Source: an uncultured Bacteroides sp.
GTDB lineage: Bacteria; Bacteroidota; Bacteroidia; Bacteroidales; Bacteroidaceae
Direction of reading: 5' to 3'
Assembly: GCF_963677945.1 (NCBI RefSeq)
Contig: NZ_OY782578.1
Coordinates: forward strand, 1,947,258 to 2,011,257
Length of the DNA: 64,000 nucleotides
This document shows, one piece after another, positions 27,746 through 37,174 of this stretch. The position numbers and the translations under genes are program-made. Position 1 is the stretch's first letter. Each line of letters begins with the position of its first letter. Under the pieces are notes generated by a model. The model did not search any database. It saw nothing but the letters and a program-made list of their open reading frames with translations, and had not been told where the DNA came from.

Positions 27746-30700
27746 ATGAAAAGAAAAGTAAAATGGGGAGGGAGGCTGTTTGCTTCTTTCGTATGCTCGT
27801 TATTTTTGATGAGTATGCACGCTCAAGTGAGTGTTACCGGTACTGTCTCTGACTCGCAAAATGAACCATTAATTGGAGCTTCTGTTCTTGTAAAAGGAAC
27901 TTCAAACGGAGCAATCACAGATGTTGATGGGAAATTTTTGTTGAAAGTCCCAAATTCAAATGCAACGTTGGTATTTACTTTCGTAGGCTATGATAAAAAA
28001 GAAGTAGCCTTAAATGGAAGAAGAACTTTAAATGTGGTTTTGCAGGAGAATTTAAAGACAATAGATGAGATTGTCGTTGTTGGATATGGAACACAGAAAC
28101 GTGCAAGTGTAACAGGTGCCGTATCAACCATGTCTGATAAAGAAATGATGAAAGCTCCGGTAATGGGTATCACAAATGTGGTTGGTACTCGTGTGGCTGG
28201 TGTTACTATGTTGCAAACTTCCGGACAGCCGGGTAGCGATGCTGCTTCATTGCTGGTTCGCGGACAGAGTGCTACTTACATTGTAGATGGAGTTCAGCGA
28301 AGCTTTAACGAAATTGACCCTAACGAAATTGAATCTGTTTCAGTTTTGAAAGATGCAACGTCTGCAGCTGTTTATGGTTTGGATGCATCTGCTGTTGTAA
28401 TTGTAACTACAAAGAAAGGAAAAGCTGAAAAGATGCGTATTAGCTATAATGGCTCATATGGTGTAAGTCAGAATGCAAATCAAATTGACTGGTTAGATGC
28501 TCCTGGTTATGCGTATTGGTACAATCAGGCTCGTATAATGGATGGAGATGAAGCTGTATTTACTTCAACTCAGGTGCAAAAGATGAAAGACGGAGTTGAT
28601 GGTTGGGGAAATACCAACTGGTACAAAAAGGTATTTGATGTTGGTACCAATATGCATCATAATGTAAGTGCAACGGGTGGTAATGATAAAATTCATTTCT
28701 TTACTTCTATTGGCGCTTTTACTCAAAAAGGAAATGTTGATAAATACAACTATGATCGTTTAAACCTTCGTTCTAATGTTGACGCCAAGCTTAGTAATAG
28801 TCTAACATTTGAATTGGGCATCTCGGGTCGTGTGGAAATGCGCGACAGACCTCGTTATTCTGCTGATCCTGATGATTGGCATAATATACCTCAACAAGCT
28901 GTTCGTGCGTTACCTTATGTTCCAGAGAAAATGACTTATCAGGGAAAAGAATATTATACGGCTACTCCAACTGCATCTTCTCCTGTAAGTCCTATTGCTT
29001 CAATCAACGAATCTGGTTATTATAGAAGTAATAATTCGTATATTCAAACTAACTTTTCATTGAAATACGATGCTCCTTGGCTAAAAGGATTAAGCTTTAA
29101 GTTTATGGGTGCTTATGACGTCTCTTTCCAATTTATAAAGAGTTTGGCACTTCCATTTAAAACAATGTTAGTGTCTGCACCAAGTTCAACAACAGAAAGT
29201 TTGGCTTATGGTCTTTATACAGATAATTCAGGAAATACATCTTTAACAGAATCGGCATCACGTTCAACTAACGTGGTAACTCAATCAAGCGTTAATTTCG
29301 ATAGAATTTTTGGCAAACATAAAATTAATGCTATTGCTGTAGCAGAAACTCGTAATAGTTTTGGTAATTCTCTTGGTGCTACAGGTTATGGACTTGATTT
29401 CGTAAACCTTGATGAACTTAGCAAAATCACAAATAAAACAGGTTCGGGAACCGAGAAAATACCTGTAGTAAGTGGAGGTAGCTCTCAATCTCGTGTTATT
29501 GGTTTTGTTGGTCGTGTAAATTATGAATTTAATGACAAATATTTGGCAGAAGTATCAGTTAGACGTGACGGTAGTTATTTGTTTAGCGGAATGAATGGTT
29601 CCCGTTGGGTAAATCTTCCTGCTGTTTCTCTTGGTTGGAGAATAAACAATGAAGATTGGTTTAATGCAGATTGGGTTGACAATTTAAAAGTTAGAGGTGG
29701 TATTGGTAAAACAGCAACTTCGGCAGTTAGTGCATATCAATATCTTGACCTGATGGGAGTATCTACAAGTCAGGTAGTCCTTGGAGGTGCTAGTCAGAGT
29801 ATAGTCTATGCTTCAACTTTAGGTAATCCAAATTTGCATTGGGCAAAGTGTTTAACGTATAACTTTGGTACAGATTTTTCTGCCTGGAAAGGATTATTAG
29901 GCGTTGAATTTGATGTATTCTACAAATATCAATATGATTTGCTTTCATCTATTGGTGGTTCATATCCTCCTTCAATGGGTGGCTACTATTTTACATATGC
30001 TAATAAAAATAAGGTTGATTATCGCGGTTTCGACTTTACTGTTACTCACAATAACCACATTGGCAAATTCAATTATGGCGTAAAATGGATTGGTTCTTAT
30101 GCAAAACGTAGATGGTTATATGTTGCCAGCGATTCTCAAAATACACCGGACTACTGTAAGTTAACTGGTAAAGAAGTTGGTTCTCAGCTTGGTTTTATTT
30201 CAGAAGGATTGTTCCAGTCTCAGGAAGATATTGATAATTCAGCAACAATAGTTGGTGCTCCAGTTCTTCCTGGTTATATCAAGTATAAAGATAGAAATGG
30301 TGATGGCAAAATTTCTTATGCTCAGGATATGGGTTATGTAGGTAAGAGTGCATACCCTAAGTTCCAATCTTCATTAAACTTAAATGGTAACTGGAAAGGA
30401 TTCGATTTTGATATTTTATTCCAGGCAGGACTGGGCCGTACTGTAGCTTTGACAGGTGTTTATTCTTCAACTGGTTCGGTTGGAATTATGGATAATACAG
30501 CATTTACAAAACTCTTCTATCATGGTGGTAACTCTCCAGTCTTTTTACCTGAGAATTCATGGACAGCAGAAAATACAAAAGCTGAATTTCCTCGTTTGTC
30601 TTTAGTTACTGTTAGTAGTAATAATGCTTATTCATCTACCTTCTGGTATAGATCTGGTGATTATTTACGTCTGAAAACATTCCAGATAGGCTATTCACTT

Positions 30701-30880
30701 CCTCAAAAACTGATTAAGTCTGTGGGGGCTAATAATCTTAGATTCTATGTTGAAGGTTCAAATATCTGGACGCTTAGTGAACTTACTAAATACAACATCG
30801 ACCCTGAACAACCAGGTGTAAATAATGGATATTATCCACAGCAAAGAACTTTTTCTTTTGGTGTTAATCTAACATTATAA
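27746..30880 (+). CDS. SusC/RagA-type TonB-dependent outer membrane transporter
   Basis: The 1044-residue protein has a signal peptide (to about residue 27, HA-QVSVTG), a CarboxypepD-regulatory-like domain (about 28-110, GASVLVKGTSNGAITDVDGKF), a plug domain with the SusC motif DEIVVVGYGTQKRASVTGAVS (longest unbroken match VVVGYGTQ) and a 22-strand barrel ending FSFGVNLTL. It imports oligosaccharides with SusD. No N-terminal STN domain is present, so it does not itself signal to an anti-sigma factor. Confidence 0.97.
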   Translation: MKRKVKWGGRLFASFVCSLFLMSMHAQVSVTGTVSDSQNEPLIGASVLVKGTSNGAITDVDGKFLLKVPNSNATLVFTFVGYDKKEVALNGRRTLNVVLQENLKTIDEIVVVGYGTQKRASVTGAVSTMSDKEMMKAPVMGITNVVGTRVAGVTMLQTSGQPGSDAASLLVRGQSATYIVDGVQRSFNEIDPNEIESVSVLKDATSAAVYGLDASAVVIVTTKKGKAEKMRISYNGSYGVSQNANQIDWLDAPGYAYWYNQARIMDGDEAVFTSTQVQKMKDGVDGWGNTNWYKKVFDVGTNMHHNVSATGGNDKIHFFTSIGAFTQKGNVDKYNYDRLNLRSNVDAKLSNSLTFELGISGRVEMRDRPRYSADPDDWHNIPQQAVRALPYVPEKMTYQGKEYYTATPTASSPVSPIASINESGYYRSNNSYIQTNFSLKYDAPWLKGLSFKFMGAYDVSFQFIKSLALPFKTMLVSAPSSTTESLAYGLYTDNSGNTSLTESASRSTNVVTQSSVNFDRIFGKHKINAIAVAETRNSFGNSLGATGYGLDFVNLDELSKITNKTGSGTEKIPVVSGGSSQSRVIGFVGRVNYEFNDKYLAEVSVRRDGSYLFSGMNGSRWVNLPAVSLGWRINNEDWFNADWVDNLKVRGGIGKTATSAVSAYQYLDLMGVSTSQVVLGGASQSIVYASTLGNPNLHWAKCLTYNFGTDFSAWKGLLGVEFDVFYKYQYDLLSSIGGSYPPSMGGYYFTYANKNKVDYRGFDFTVTHNNHIGKFNYGVKWIGSYAKRRWLYVASDSQNTPDYCKLTGKEVGSQLGFISEGLFQSQEDIDNSATIVGAPVLPGYIKYKDRNGDGKISYAQDMGYVGKSAYPKFQSSLNLNGNWKGFDFDILFQAGLGRTVALTGVYSSTGSVGIMDNTAFTKLFYHGGNSPVFLPENSWTAENTKAEFPRLSLVTVSSNNAYSSTFWYRSGDYLRLKTFQIGYSLPQKLIKSVGANNLRFYVEGSNIWTLSELTKYNIDPEQPGVNNGYYPQQRTFSFGVNLTL

Positions 30881-30881
30881 T

Positions 30882-32507
30882 TTGAAAATGATGAAAAAAA
30901 TATTCAAAATAACGATTTTGGCTACTATGGTAGCTGGATTCAGTAGCTGTAACGATTGGCTGGATCTGACATCAACAGATAGTTTGTCTAGTAAAACTGT
31001 TTGGGAAAATGAATCAAGCGCCGATCTGTATGTGAATGGCTTTTATACCTATTTGAACAAATATGGCCAATTTGGCTCTCTTCAGTTTTCGAGCAGTTTA
31101 ACTGAAAGTTTAACTGATGCTTTTAAATATGGTTCTTATGCTTTAGGTCATCAAGCCGGACATCCTAATAACTATGTGTTTAATCCAAGCGTAATATCAT
31201 CAGCTAGTTGTTTTTATGATTGTTGGGATGATGCTTATGAACAAATAAGAAGAATGAATCAGTTCCTGGATTCAATGAAAAAGTATTCAGTATTCTCTGC
31301 AGAACAAAATACTGAGTGGGAAGCTCAGACTCGTTTCTTCCGTGCATTTGTTTATTTCCAACTAGCAAAACGTCATGGTGGTGTAATTCTTTATACAAGC
31401 CTTGATGAAATGAGTAAGGATAAAGCTCGCAGCTCTGAAGAAGAAACCTGGAATCTGATAGAATCAGATTTAGATTATGCTATAGAGAATCTTCCAGAAT
31501 CATGGGCTTCTTCTTCAGATAAAGGACGTGTTACTAAATATGCAGCTTTGGCATTGAAATCACGTGCTATGTTATATGCACAACGTTGGCAGGATGCATA
31601 TGATGCAGCTGATGCAGTAATAAAATCAAATATTTATGGGTTGGTAGATGATTATTCTAAAGCATGTGCTGGAAATAATAAAGAGTCTATTCTGGAATTT
31701 GACTATAACGTATCTGGTCCATATCATACTTTCGACCGCGATTATTGTTCGTTAAGTGATGGTTATCTATATGGTGGTAAGGGTACTCCAACACAAGAAA
31801 TGGTAGAGTGCTATGAAAAAGCTGATGGTACTAAAATGGATTGGACTCCTTATCATTCAGCAACAGCAACTCGTCCTCCTTATGAAGACTTGGAACCTCG
31901 CTTTAAGGCTTCAATAATTTATCCTGGATGTACCTGGAAAGGCAATGTGATGCAAAATTCAGTAAATGGTACGTATGGTATGTTCATGGCATATAGAGCA
32001 CAACCTTATACTTTTGGTTATACTACTACTGGTTACTATTTGAGAAAATTGATGAATGAATCTCATACTGATCTTAATGGAATATATAGTACTCAGTCTT
32101 GGGTGGAAATTCGTTATGCAGAGGTTTTGTTAAATAAAGCAGAAGCTGCTTATCGCTTGAATAAGACTAGTGAAGCTCAGGAAGCAATGAATGCAGTTCG
32201 TGCTCGTGTTAATCTTCCAGCTAAGTATTCAACAGGTAATGAGTGGTTCAAAGATTACAGAAATGAACGAAAAGTTGAATTAGCATACGAAGGCCAATTA
32301 TTTTGGGATATGCGCAGATGGAAACTTGCCCATACTGAATATAACAGCTATCGTTGTCATGGCTTTAAAATTACAGGAAGCACTTATGAATACATTGATG
32401 TTGACTATCAGGATCGTAAATTCTTAGAGAAGACTTATGTTCTTCCAGTTCCTGATGAAGAGCTACAGAACAATTCACTGATTGTTCAATATGACGAATG
32501 GTTATAA
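30882..32507 (+). CDS. SusD/RagB-type glycan-binding lipoprotein
   Basis: The 541-residue protein has a lipoprotein signal ending FSSC and an SusD fold: N-terminal helices with TPR-like pairs (RFFRAFVYFQLAKRHGG), the central WVEIRYAEVLLNKAEAAY block and the C-terminal ERKVELAYEGQLFWDMRRWK signature. It caps the SusC barrel on the cell surface. It begins one base after the susC stop, so the two are coupled. Confidence 0.97.
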   Translation: MKMMKKIFKITILATMVAGFSSCNDWLDLTSTDSLSSKTVWENESSADLYVNGFYTYLNKYGQFGSLQFSSSLTESLTDAFKYGSYALGHQAGHPNNYVFNPSVISSASCFYDCWDDAYEQIRRMNQFLDSMKKYSVFSAEQNTEWEAQTRFFRAFVYFQLAKRHGGVILYTSLDEMSKDKARSSEEETWNLIESDLDYAIENLPESWASSSDKGRVTKYAALALKSRAMLYAQRWQDAYDAADAVIKSNIYGLVDDYSKACAGNNKESILEFDYNVSGPYHTFDRDYCSLSDGYLYGGKGTPTQEMVECYEKADGTKMDWTPYHSATATRPPYEDLEPRFKASIIYPGCTWKGNVMQNSVNGTYGMFMAYRAQPYTFGYTTTGYYLRKLMNESHTDLNGIYSTQSWVEIRYAEVLLNKAEAAYRLNKTSEAQEAMNAVRARVNLPAKYSTGNEWFKDYRNERKVELAYEGQLFWDMRRWKLAHTEYNSYRCHGFKITGSTYEYIDVDYQDRKFLEKTYVLPVPDEELQNNSLIVQYDEWL

Positions 32508-32527
32508 TTATTAAAAAGATTAACGCG

Positions 32528-34186
32528 ATGAAAAATAAATTTTTATCAATGATTGCTATCGCCACAATGTTATTTGGGTTGAATAGCTGTCGCGACGTAG
32601 AGGACTTAACTCCTTCTGTTTCGCGTGAGGGCATTAATGGCATCACAGCATCCTTTGTTAATGATGAGAGTGCTGAAAATTCATTTTCTAGTGAAACAGA
32701 CTATGAAAATGGAATCATTACTGTCGTTTTTCCTTATAATTATCCTTTGACTTCAGATAATGTTCTTACAATGTCTGATTTGACTAAAATGAGAGTTGAT
32801 GCAAATTTGGATGATAATGTTACAGTATCACCTGCAATACTATACATGGACTTTACTAAGGAAAACTATATTACAGTGACTGACCAGTCTAAGAATAAGA
32901 AAATGTATAAAGTCGTTGCAGAAATTCGTAAGAGTGATAAATGTGCTATTTCAGATTTCGAACTTCCATCTCTTGGCTTAAGTGGCATAATTGATGAAGG
33001 AAATAAGGTTATTTCTCTTATTTCTATCGATGCAATTGGTACTACTTTGGCAAGAGTAAATGTATCTCATGGTGCAACAATGAATCCTGATCCAACTAAA
33101 GTGGCACAGAATTATGATTCTAATTTCCAAATAACTGTTACGGCTCAAAATGGAACAAATTCAGCGGTTTATACAGTTCAAAAAGCTATTCCAGCTAAAA
33201 CTGAATTTGGTATGCATGCCGGTAGTGAAAAAGTGCTTTGGGTAAAGAAGTTAAATGCAGATTTAGGAATAAGTGTTCTTAACTTAACTGGTGGTATGGC
33301 TGTTACAAAAGACTATGTAGTGCTGAATACCAGAGCTCAAAATAGTATATATCTGGATCGTAAAACAGGTGCTCTTGCTGGTACAGTTAACCTCGGTGAT
33401 AAAGTCGGTAATTTAATTAACTTCTATAACACCTGCGACGATAACAATAATATTTTGCTATGTAACTTAGCTCCTAATGCTGGTGCATTTAAAGTCTGGA
33501 GAATTAAGGGAGTTACAGGTACTCCTGAAGATTATATTGAATGGAATGGTGGTGTTGCAATTGGACGTAAATTATCTATAAGAGGTAGTCTTGATGGTGA
33601 TGCTATTATTTCAGCACCTATTCTTGCAGCTGGCAATAAGTTTGCACGTTGGCAGGTTAAGGGTGGTGTTCTTCAATCACAAACACCAGAAATAATTACG
33701 ATTACTGGTATTGGTGGAAGTTGGAATACCAATTGTGATGTTGTTTATTCAGATCCTAAAGTTTTAACTAGTGATTACTTTGTATCATACTATGCAGCTC
33801 CATATCAGTTCTCATGGGTTGATGGTATTACTAATACAGTCAAAGCTCGGGCAGCAGTTGTTAGTTCAAACTGGGTTCAGAATGCGGTTGATTATAATGT
33901 ATTTAATGGCTGTCCTTATGCAGTGTCCAGTTCTATTAATTCATTTAGCTGGGGTAGTGATGATAAAGTTTATCTTTATGATGTAAGTACATCTTCAGGT
34001 CTTGACAATACAATATGGAGTGCTCCTATCGGTACATACGGTGGTAAAGATAATGGTGGCGTGAATGCTAATGCTACTGGTGACGTTGCTTTGAAAGTTT
34101 CAGATAACGGATACTATATGTATTTGTACTTCGTGTTCACTAATGGATGTGTCGTGTGTGTGCAGTATGACTGTATTGATATGTAA
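32528..34186 (+). CDS. DUF5018-type surface lipoprotein in the SusE position
   Basis: The 552-residue protein has a lipoprotein signal ending LNSC and two Ig-like β-domains in the DUF5018 style (about 30-225), followed by a long β-rich part (230-550) that may be a propeller. It probably binds the glycan at the surface. The ATG at 32528 is preferred to an in-frame start at 32498 that would overlap susD and lack a signal. A terminator-like hairpin follows the stop. Confidence 0.75.
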   Translation: MKNKFLSMIAIATMLFGLNSCRDVEDLTPSVSREGINGITASFVNDESAENSFSSETDYENGIITVVFPYNYPLTSDNVLTMSDLTKMRVDANLDDNVTVSPAILYMDFTKENYITVTDQSKNKKMYKVVAEIRKSDKCAISDFELPSLGLSGIIDEGNKVISLISIDAIGTTLARVNVSHGATMNPDPTKVAQNYDSNFQITVTAQNGTNSAVYTVQKAIPAKTEFGMHAGSEKVLWVKKLNADLGISVLNLTGGMAVTKDYVVLNTRAQNSIYLDRKTGALAGTVNLGDKVGNLINFYNTCDDNNNILLCNLAPNAGAFKVWRIKGVTGTPEDYIEWNGGVAIGRKLSIRGSLDGDAIISAPILAAGNKFARWQVKGGVLQSQTPEIITITGIGGSWNTNCDVVYSDPKVLTSDYFVSYYAAPYQFSWVDGITNTVKARAAVVSSNWVQNAVDYNVFNGCPYAVSSSINSFSWGSDDKVYLYDVSTSSGLDNTIWSAPIGTYGGKDNGGVNANATGDVALKVSDNGYYMYLYFVFTNGCVVCVQYDCIDM

Positions 34187-34217
34187 TAACAGTTTATTAT
34201 TAACCAATAAAAATAAT

Positions 34218-34248
34218 CCTGCACCTGCAAAAAGGTGCAGGTATTTTT
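34218..34248 (+). terminator. Terminator or attenuator between the surface genes and enzyme genes
   Basis: CCTGCACCT and AGGTGCAGG form a 9-bp perfect stem with a six-base loop, followed by TATTTTT. It lies 31 bp past the DUF5018 gene and 6 bp before the next ATG. The following genes appear to lack their own promoter, so partial read-through is likely. Confidence 0.75.
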
Positions 34249-34253
34249 ACTTT

Positions 34254-35639
34254 ATGAAAATATATAAATCTATAAAATACTATTCTACCATGCTGTTGGT
34301 AGGATTCTTATTATCAGTAAATGCATCATGTAGTAGTGGTAATAATGATACAGATTACGAATTTCCCGATGGACCAGCGAAAAATAGTGAAAAACCTCGT
34401 TTTATATGGATTGATGCTGCTGCAAACTTTAAAGATTTTGCAAATAGCAAAGAGAATATAGCGAGAGATCTTACTTTGGCTAAAAATGCAGGTTTCACTG
34501 ATATAGTTGTGGATATTCGTCCTACAACAGGAGATATTCTTTATAAATCATCAGTAAGTGGTGTTCAGCAAGTTGAATGGTTGGGAGCATGGGTCGATGG
34601 TGTTTATACAAAAGTATATCGTACTGCTACATGGGATTATTTGCAGGCATTTATTGATAAGGGTCATGAATTAGGGCTGAAAGTTCATGCTGGTTTTAAT
34701 ACTATGGCTGGTGGTAATGGCTCGGGATTGGGCAATCAAGGTATTCTTTACAGAGATAATACTAAAAAATCATGGGCAACTTATGAAAACTTGTCTACAG
34801 GGATTACTAATACAATGGATAATGGATCTGGTACCAAGTTTTTTAATCCTGCAAATGATGAGGTTCAGGAATTCCTTTGCGGTTTATTGAAAGATCTTGC
34901 AAAATATAATTTGGATGGCATTTTTCTTGATAGAGGACGATTTGATGGTATTAAGTCTGATTTTTCAGCTATTACTCGTCAGAAGTTTCAGGCATATCTT
35001 GGAGGTGTTACAATTCAAAATTTCCCAAGTGATATTTTGCCAGAAGGTGCAACAATGACCGATGTGACGGCAATGAAGACTTATCCTACTTATTTTACAA
35101 AATGGTTGGAATTCAGAACTAAAGTAATGTATGATTTTATGTCGAAAGCACATGATGCAGTTAAGGCAGTTAATTCAAAAATCAAATTTGGTGTATATGT
35201 TGGTGGTTGGTATTCTAGCTATTATGAGGTTGGAGTAAATTGGGCAAGTCAAAGCTATAATCCTGCTTTAACATATAAATGGGCTACCGTAAGTTATAAG
35301 AATTATGGATATGCAGGTTTGATGGATCAGATGCTAATTGGTGCTTATGCTTCACCTCTTAGAGTTTATGGTTCTACAGAATGGACAATGCAAGGTTTCT
35401 GTAAGCTGGCAATGGAGAAAACGAAAGGTAGTTGTCCTATGGTTGCCGGTGGCCCTGATGTTGGTAATTGGGATTCATCCAATTCGGCTAGTCAAGCTGA
35501 TGAAAACCAAGCAATAGTAAACTCTGTAAAAGCTTGTATGGACCAATGTGATGGTTATTTCTTGTTTGATATGATTCACTTGAAACTTGCTAATCAATGG
35601 GATTATGCAAAACAAGGTATCGATCTTGCAATAAAATAA
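34254..35639 (+). CDS. GHL10-type glycosidase-like lipoprotein 1
   Basis: The 461-residue protein has a lipoprotein signal ending NASC and a TIM-barrel domain of the glycosyl-hydrolase-like 10 type. Blocks shared with its two paralogues are RFIWIDAAANFKDF, VVDIRPTTGDILY, LDGIFLDRGRFDG…SDFS and YYEVGVNWASQSYNP. The Asp of LDRxRxD is a candidate catalytic residue. Activity is unknown. I use the ATG at 34254; an upstream frame to 34143 would overlap the previous gene and the hairpin. Confidence 0.75.
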   Translation: MKIYKSIKYYSTMLLVGFLLSVNASCSSGNNDTDYEFPDGPAKNSEKPRFIWIDAAANFKDFANSKENIARDLTLAKNAGFTDIVVDIRPTTGDILYKSSVSGVQQVEWLGAWVDGVYTKVYRTATWDYLQAFIDKGHELGLKVHAGFNTMAGGNGSGLGNQGILYRDNTKKSWATYENLSTGITNTMDNGSGTKFFNPANDEVQEFLCGLLKDLAKYNLDGIFLDRGRFDGIKSDFSAITRQKFQAYLGGVTIQNFPSDILPEGATMTDVTAMKTYPTYFTKWLEFRTKVMYDFMSKAHDAVKAVNSKIKFGVYVGGWYSSYYEVGVNWASQSYNPALTYKWATVSYKNYGYAGLMDQMLIGAYASPLRVYGSTEWTMQGFCKLAMEKTKGSCPMVAGGPDVGNWDSSNSASQADENQAIVNSVKACMDQCDGYFLFDMIHLKLANQWDYAKQGIDLAIK

Positions 35640-35667
35640 GTATGAGATTTGATAAGAATAACCTAAG

Positions 35668-37098
35668 ATGAGAAATTTTGTTTTAATTTTCTTCCTTATT
35701 ATTTGTAATGCTATTTATGCAATTGAGACTTTTACAATTGAAGGAAAAGTTCTTTGCAATGGTAAAGGTATTGAGAATGTAGTAGTGACAGATGGTGAAA
35801 CATTTGCCACTACTAACAATAAAGGAGTATTTTCAATGGTAATAAACTCGGAAAGTAAATTTGTTTATATCTCAACTCCTTCAGGATACAACTCGCAAGT
35901 TGAAAATGGCGTAGTGAAATACTATCTTCCTCTTCATGGTTCTGACAGAAACTATAATTTCAATTTGCTTAAGAGTAATACTGATGCTAAACGATATGGG
36001 TTAGTTGTAATTTCAGATCCGCAGATATGGGCAGAAAAAGAATTTGCTAAACTTTCCATTTCTATGCAGGATATAAAAGAAACAGTTAATTCATACAATA
36101 ATGATTGCCCATTTTTTGGTATATGTTGTGGTGATATTGTTTCAAGTAATCATTCATTTTACCCAAAATACAATGAAATAATTGAATCCAGTGGCATCAC
36201 TTTCCGAAATGTTATGGGGAATCATGATATGACTAATTTTGGCCGTTCCTTTGAAACGTCTTTGAGTAATTATGAATCAATGTATGGCCCTGCTTATTAT
36301 TCATACAATATTGGAGATATACATTATGTTGTTTTGGATAATAACTTTTTTGTAGGACGTGATTGGTATTACATTGGTTATCTGCCCGAAAAACAAATGA
36401 AATGGCTGGAAAAAGATTTGAAATACCTGAAAGATGGTTCTACTGTAATTTTAATGATGCATATTCCATCTACTTGTACTGAAAAAGATCGCAAGGAGTT
36501 TCGTTATGAAAATAGTGCATCCACAATGATTAATCATAGAGGATTATATGATATACTAAAACCATATAATGTACACATTTTTTCAGGGCATACTCATACT
36601 CCGTTTAATACTCAGATTACTCCGAATTTATACGAACATGTGATGCCTGGATTGTCCGGTGCCTGGTGGCAGGGTCCTTATTGTACAGATGGTGCTCCCA
36701 ATGGTTATGAAGTGTTTGAAGTTAATGGTAGTGAACTAAAATGGTATTATAAATCTACAGGTTATCCAAAAGAGTATCAGTTGAAAGTTTTTTCAGGTGA
36801 TGATTATCTCGATTATAAAGGGTATGTTGTTGCTAATGTATGGAATAGTGATACTTCATGGAAAGTTGAATTATATGAAGATGGGAAATGTATACGGGAA
36901 ATGGAACGCTTTAGTGCTTACGATCCTCGGGTAAAAGAGTTTTATTCTAACACTGAAAAACTGGATCATAAGTGGATTTATCCATCTTTGTCCGATCATT
37001 TTTATCGAGCACCTTTATCCGAAGCGGCCAAAAATATAGAAGTGAGAGCTACTGATAGATTTGGAAATGTATTTATTGGAAAATTAGAAAGGAATTAG
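35668..37098 (+). CDS. Secreted calcineurin-like phosphoesterase
   Basis: The 476-residue protein has a signal peptide (to about residue 19), an N-terminal CarboxypepD-like β-domain (20-100), a metallophosphatase domain with VISDPQIW, CGDIVSSN, GNHD and GHTHTP, and a C-terminal β-domain. These are the di-metal ligands of the family. It may remove phosphate groups from the glycan or act on a phosphodiester. It lies between two GHL10 genes and the esterase in the operon. Confidence 0.88.
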   Translation: MRNFVLIFFLIICNAIYAIETFTIEGKVLCNGKGIENVVVTDGETFATTNNKGVFSMVINSESKFVYISTPSGYNSQVENGVVKYYLPLHGSDRNYNFNLLKSNTDAKRYGLVVISDPQIWAEKEFAKLSISMQDIKETVNSYNNDCPFFGICCGDIVSSNHSFYPKYNEIIESSGITFRNVMGNHDMTNFGRSFETSLSNYESMYGPAYYSYNIGDIHYVVLDNNFFVGRDWYYIGYLPEKQMKWLEKDLKYLKDGSTVILMMHIPSTCTEKDRKEFRYENSASTMINHRGLYDILKPYNVHIFSGHTHTPFNTQITPNLYEHVMPGLSGAWWQGPYCTDGAPNGYEVFEVNGSELKWYYKSTGYPKEYQLKVFSGDDYLDYKGYVVANVWNSDTSWKVELYEDGKCIREMERFSAYDPRVKEFYSNTEKLDHKWIYPSLSDHFYRAPLSEAAKNIEVRATDRFGNVFIGKLERN

Positions 37099-37174
37099 TG
37101 ATGTTTTCTATGTATAATAACTATTTCTGATGGGAGGATGTTGCTTTTTATCAGACATAGAATCTTAAATTAGT

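Noticed and set aside
34143-34253. Longer start for the first GHL10 gene
   Set aside because: It overlaps the DUF5018 gene and the hairpin, and would bury the lipoprotein signal.
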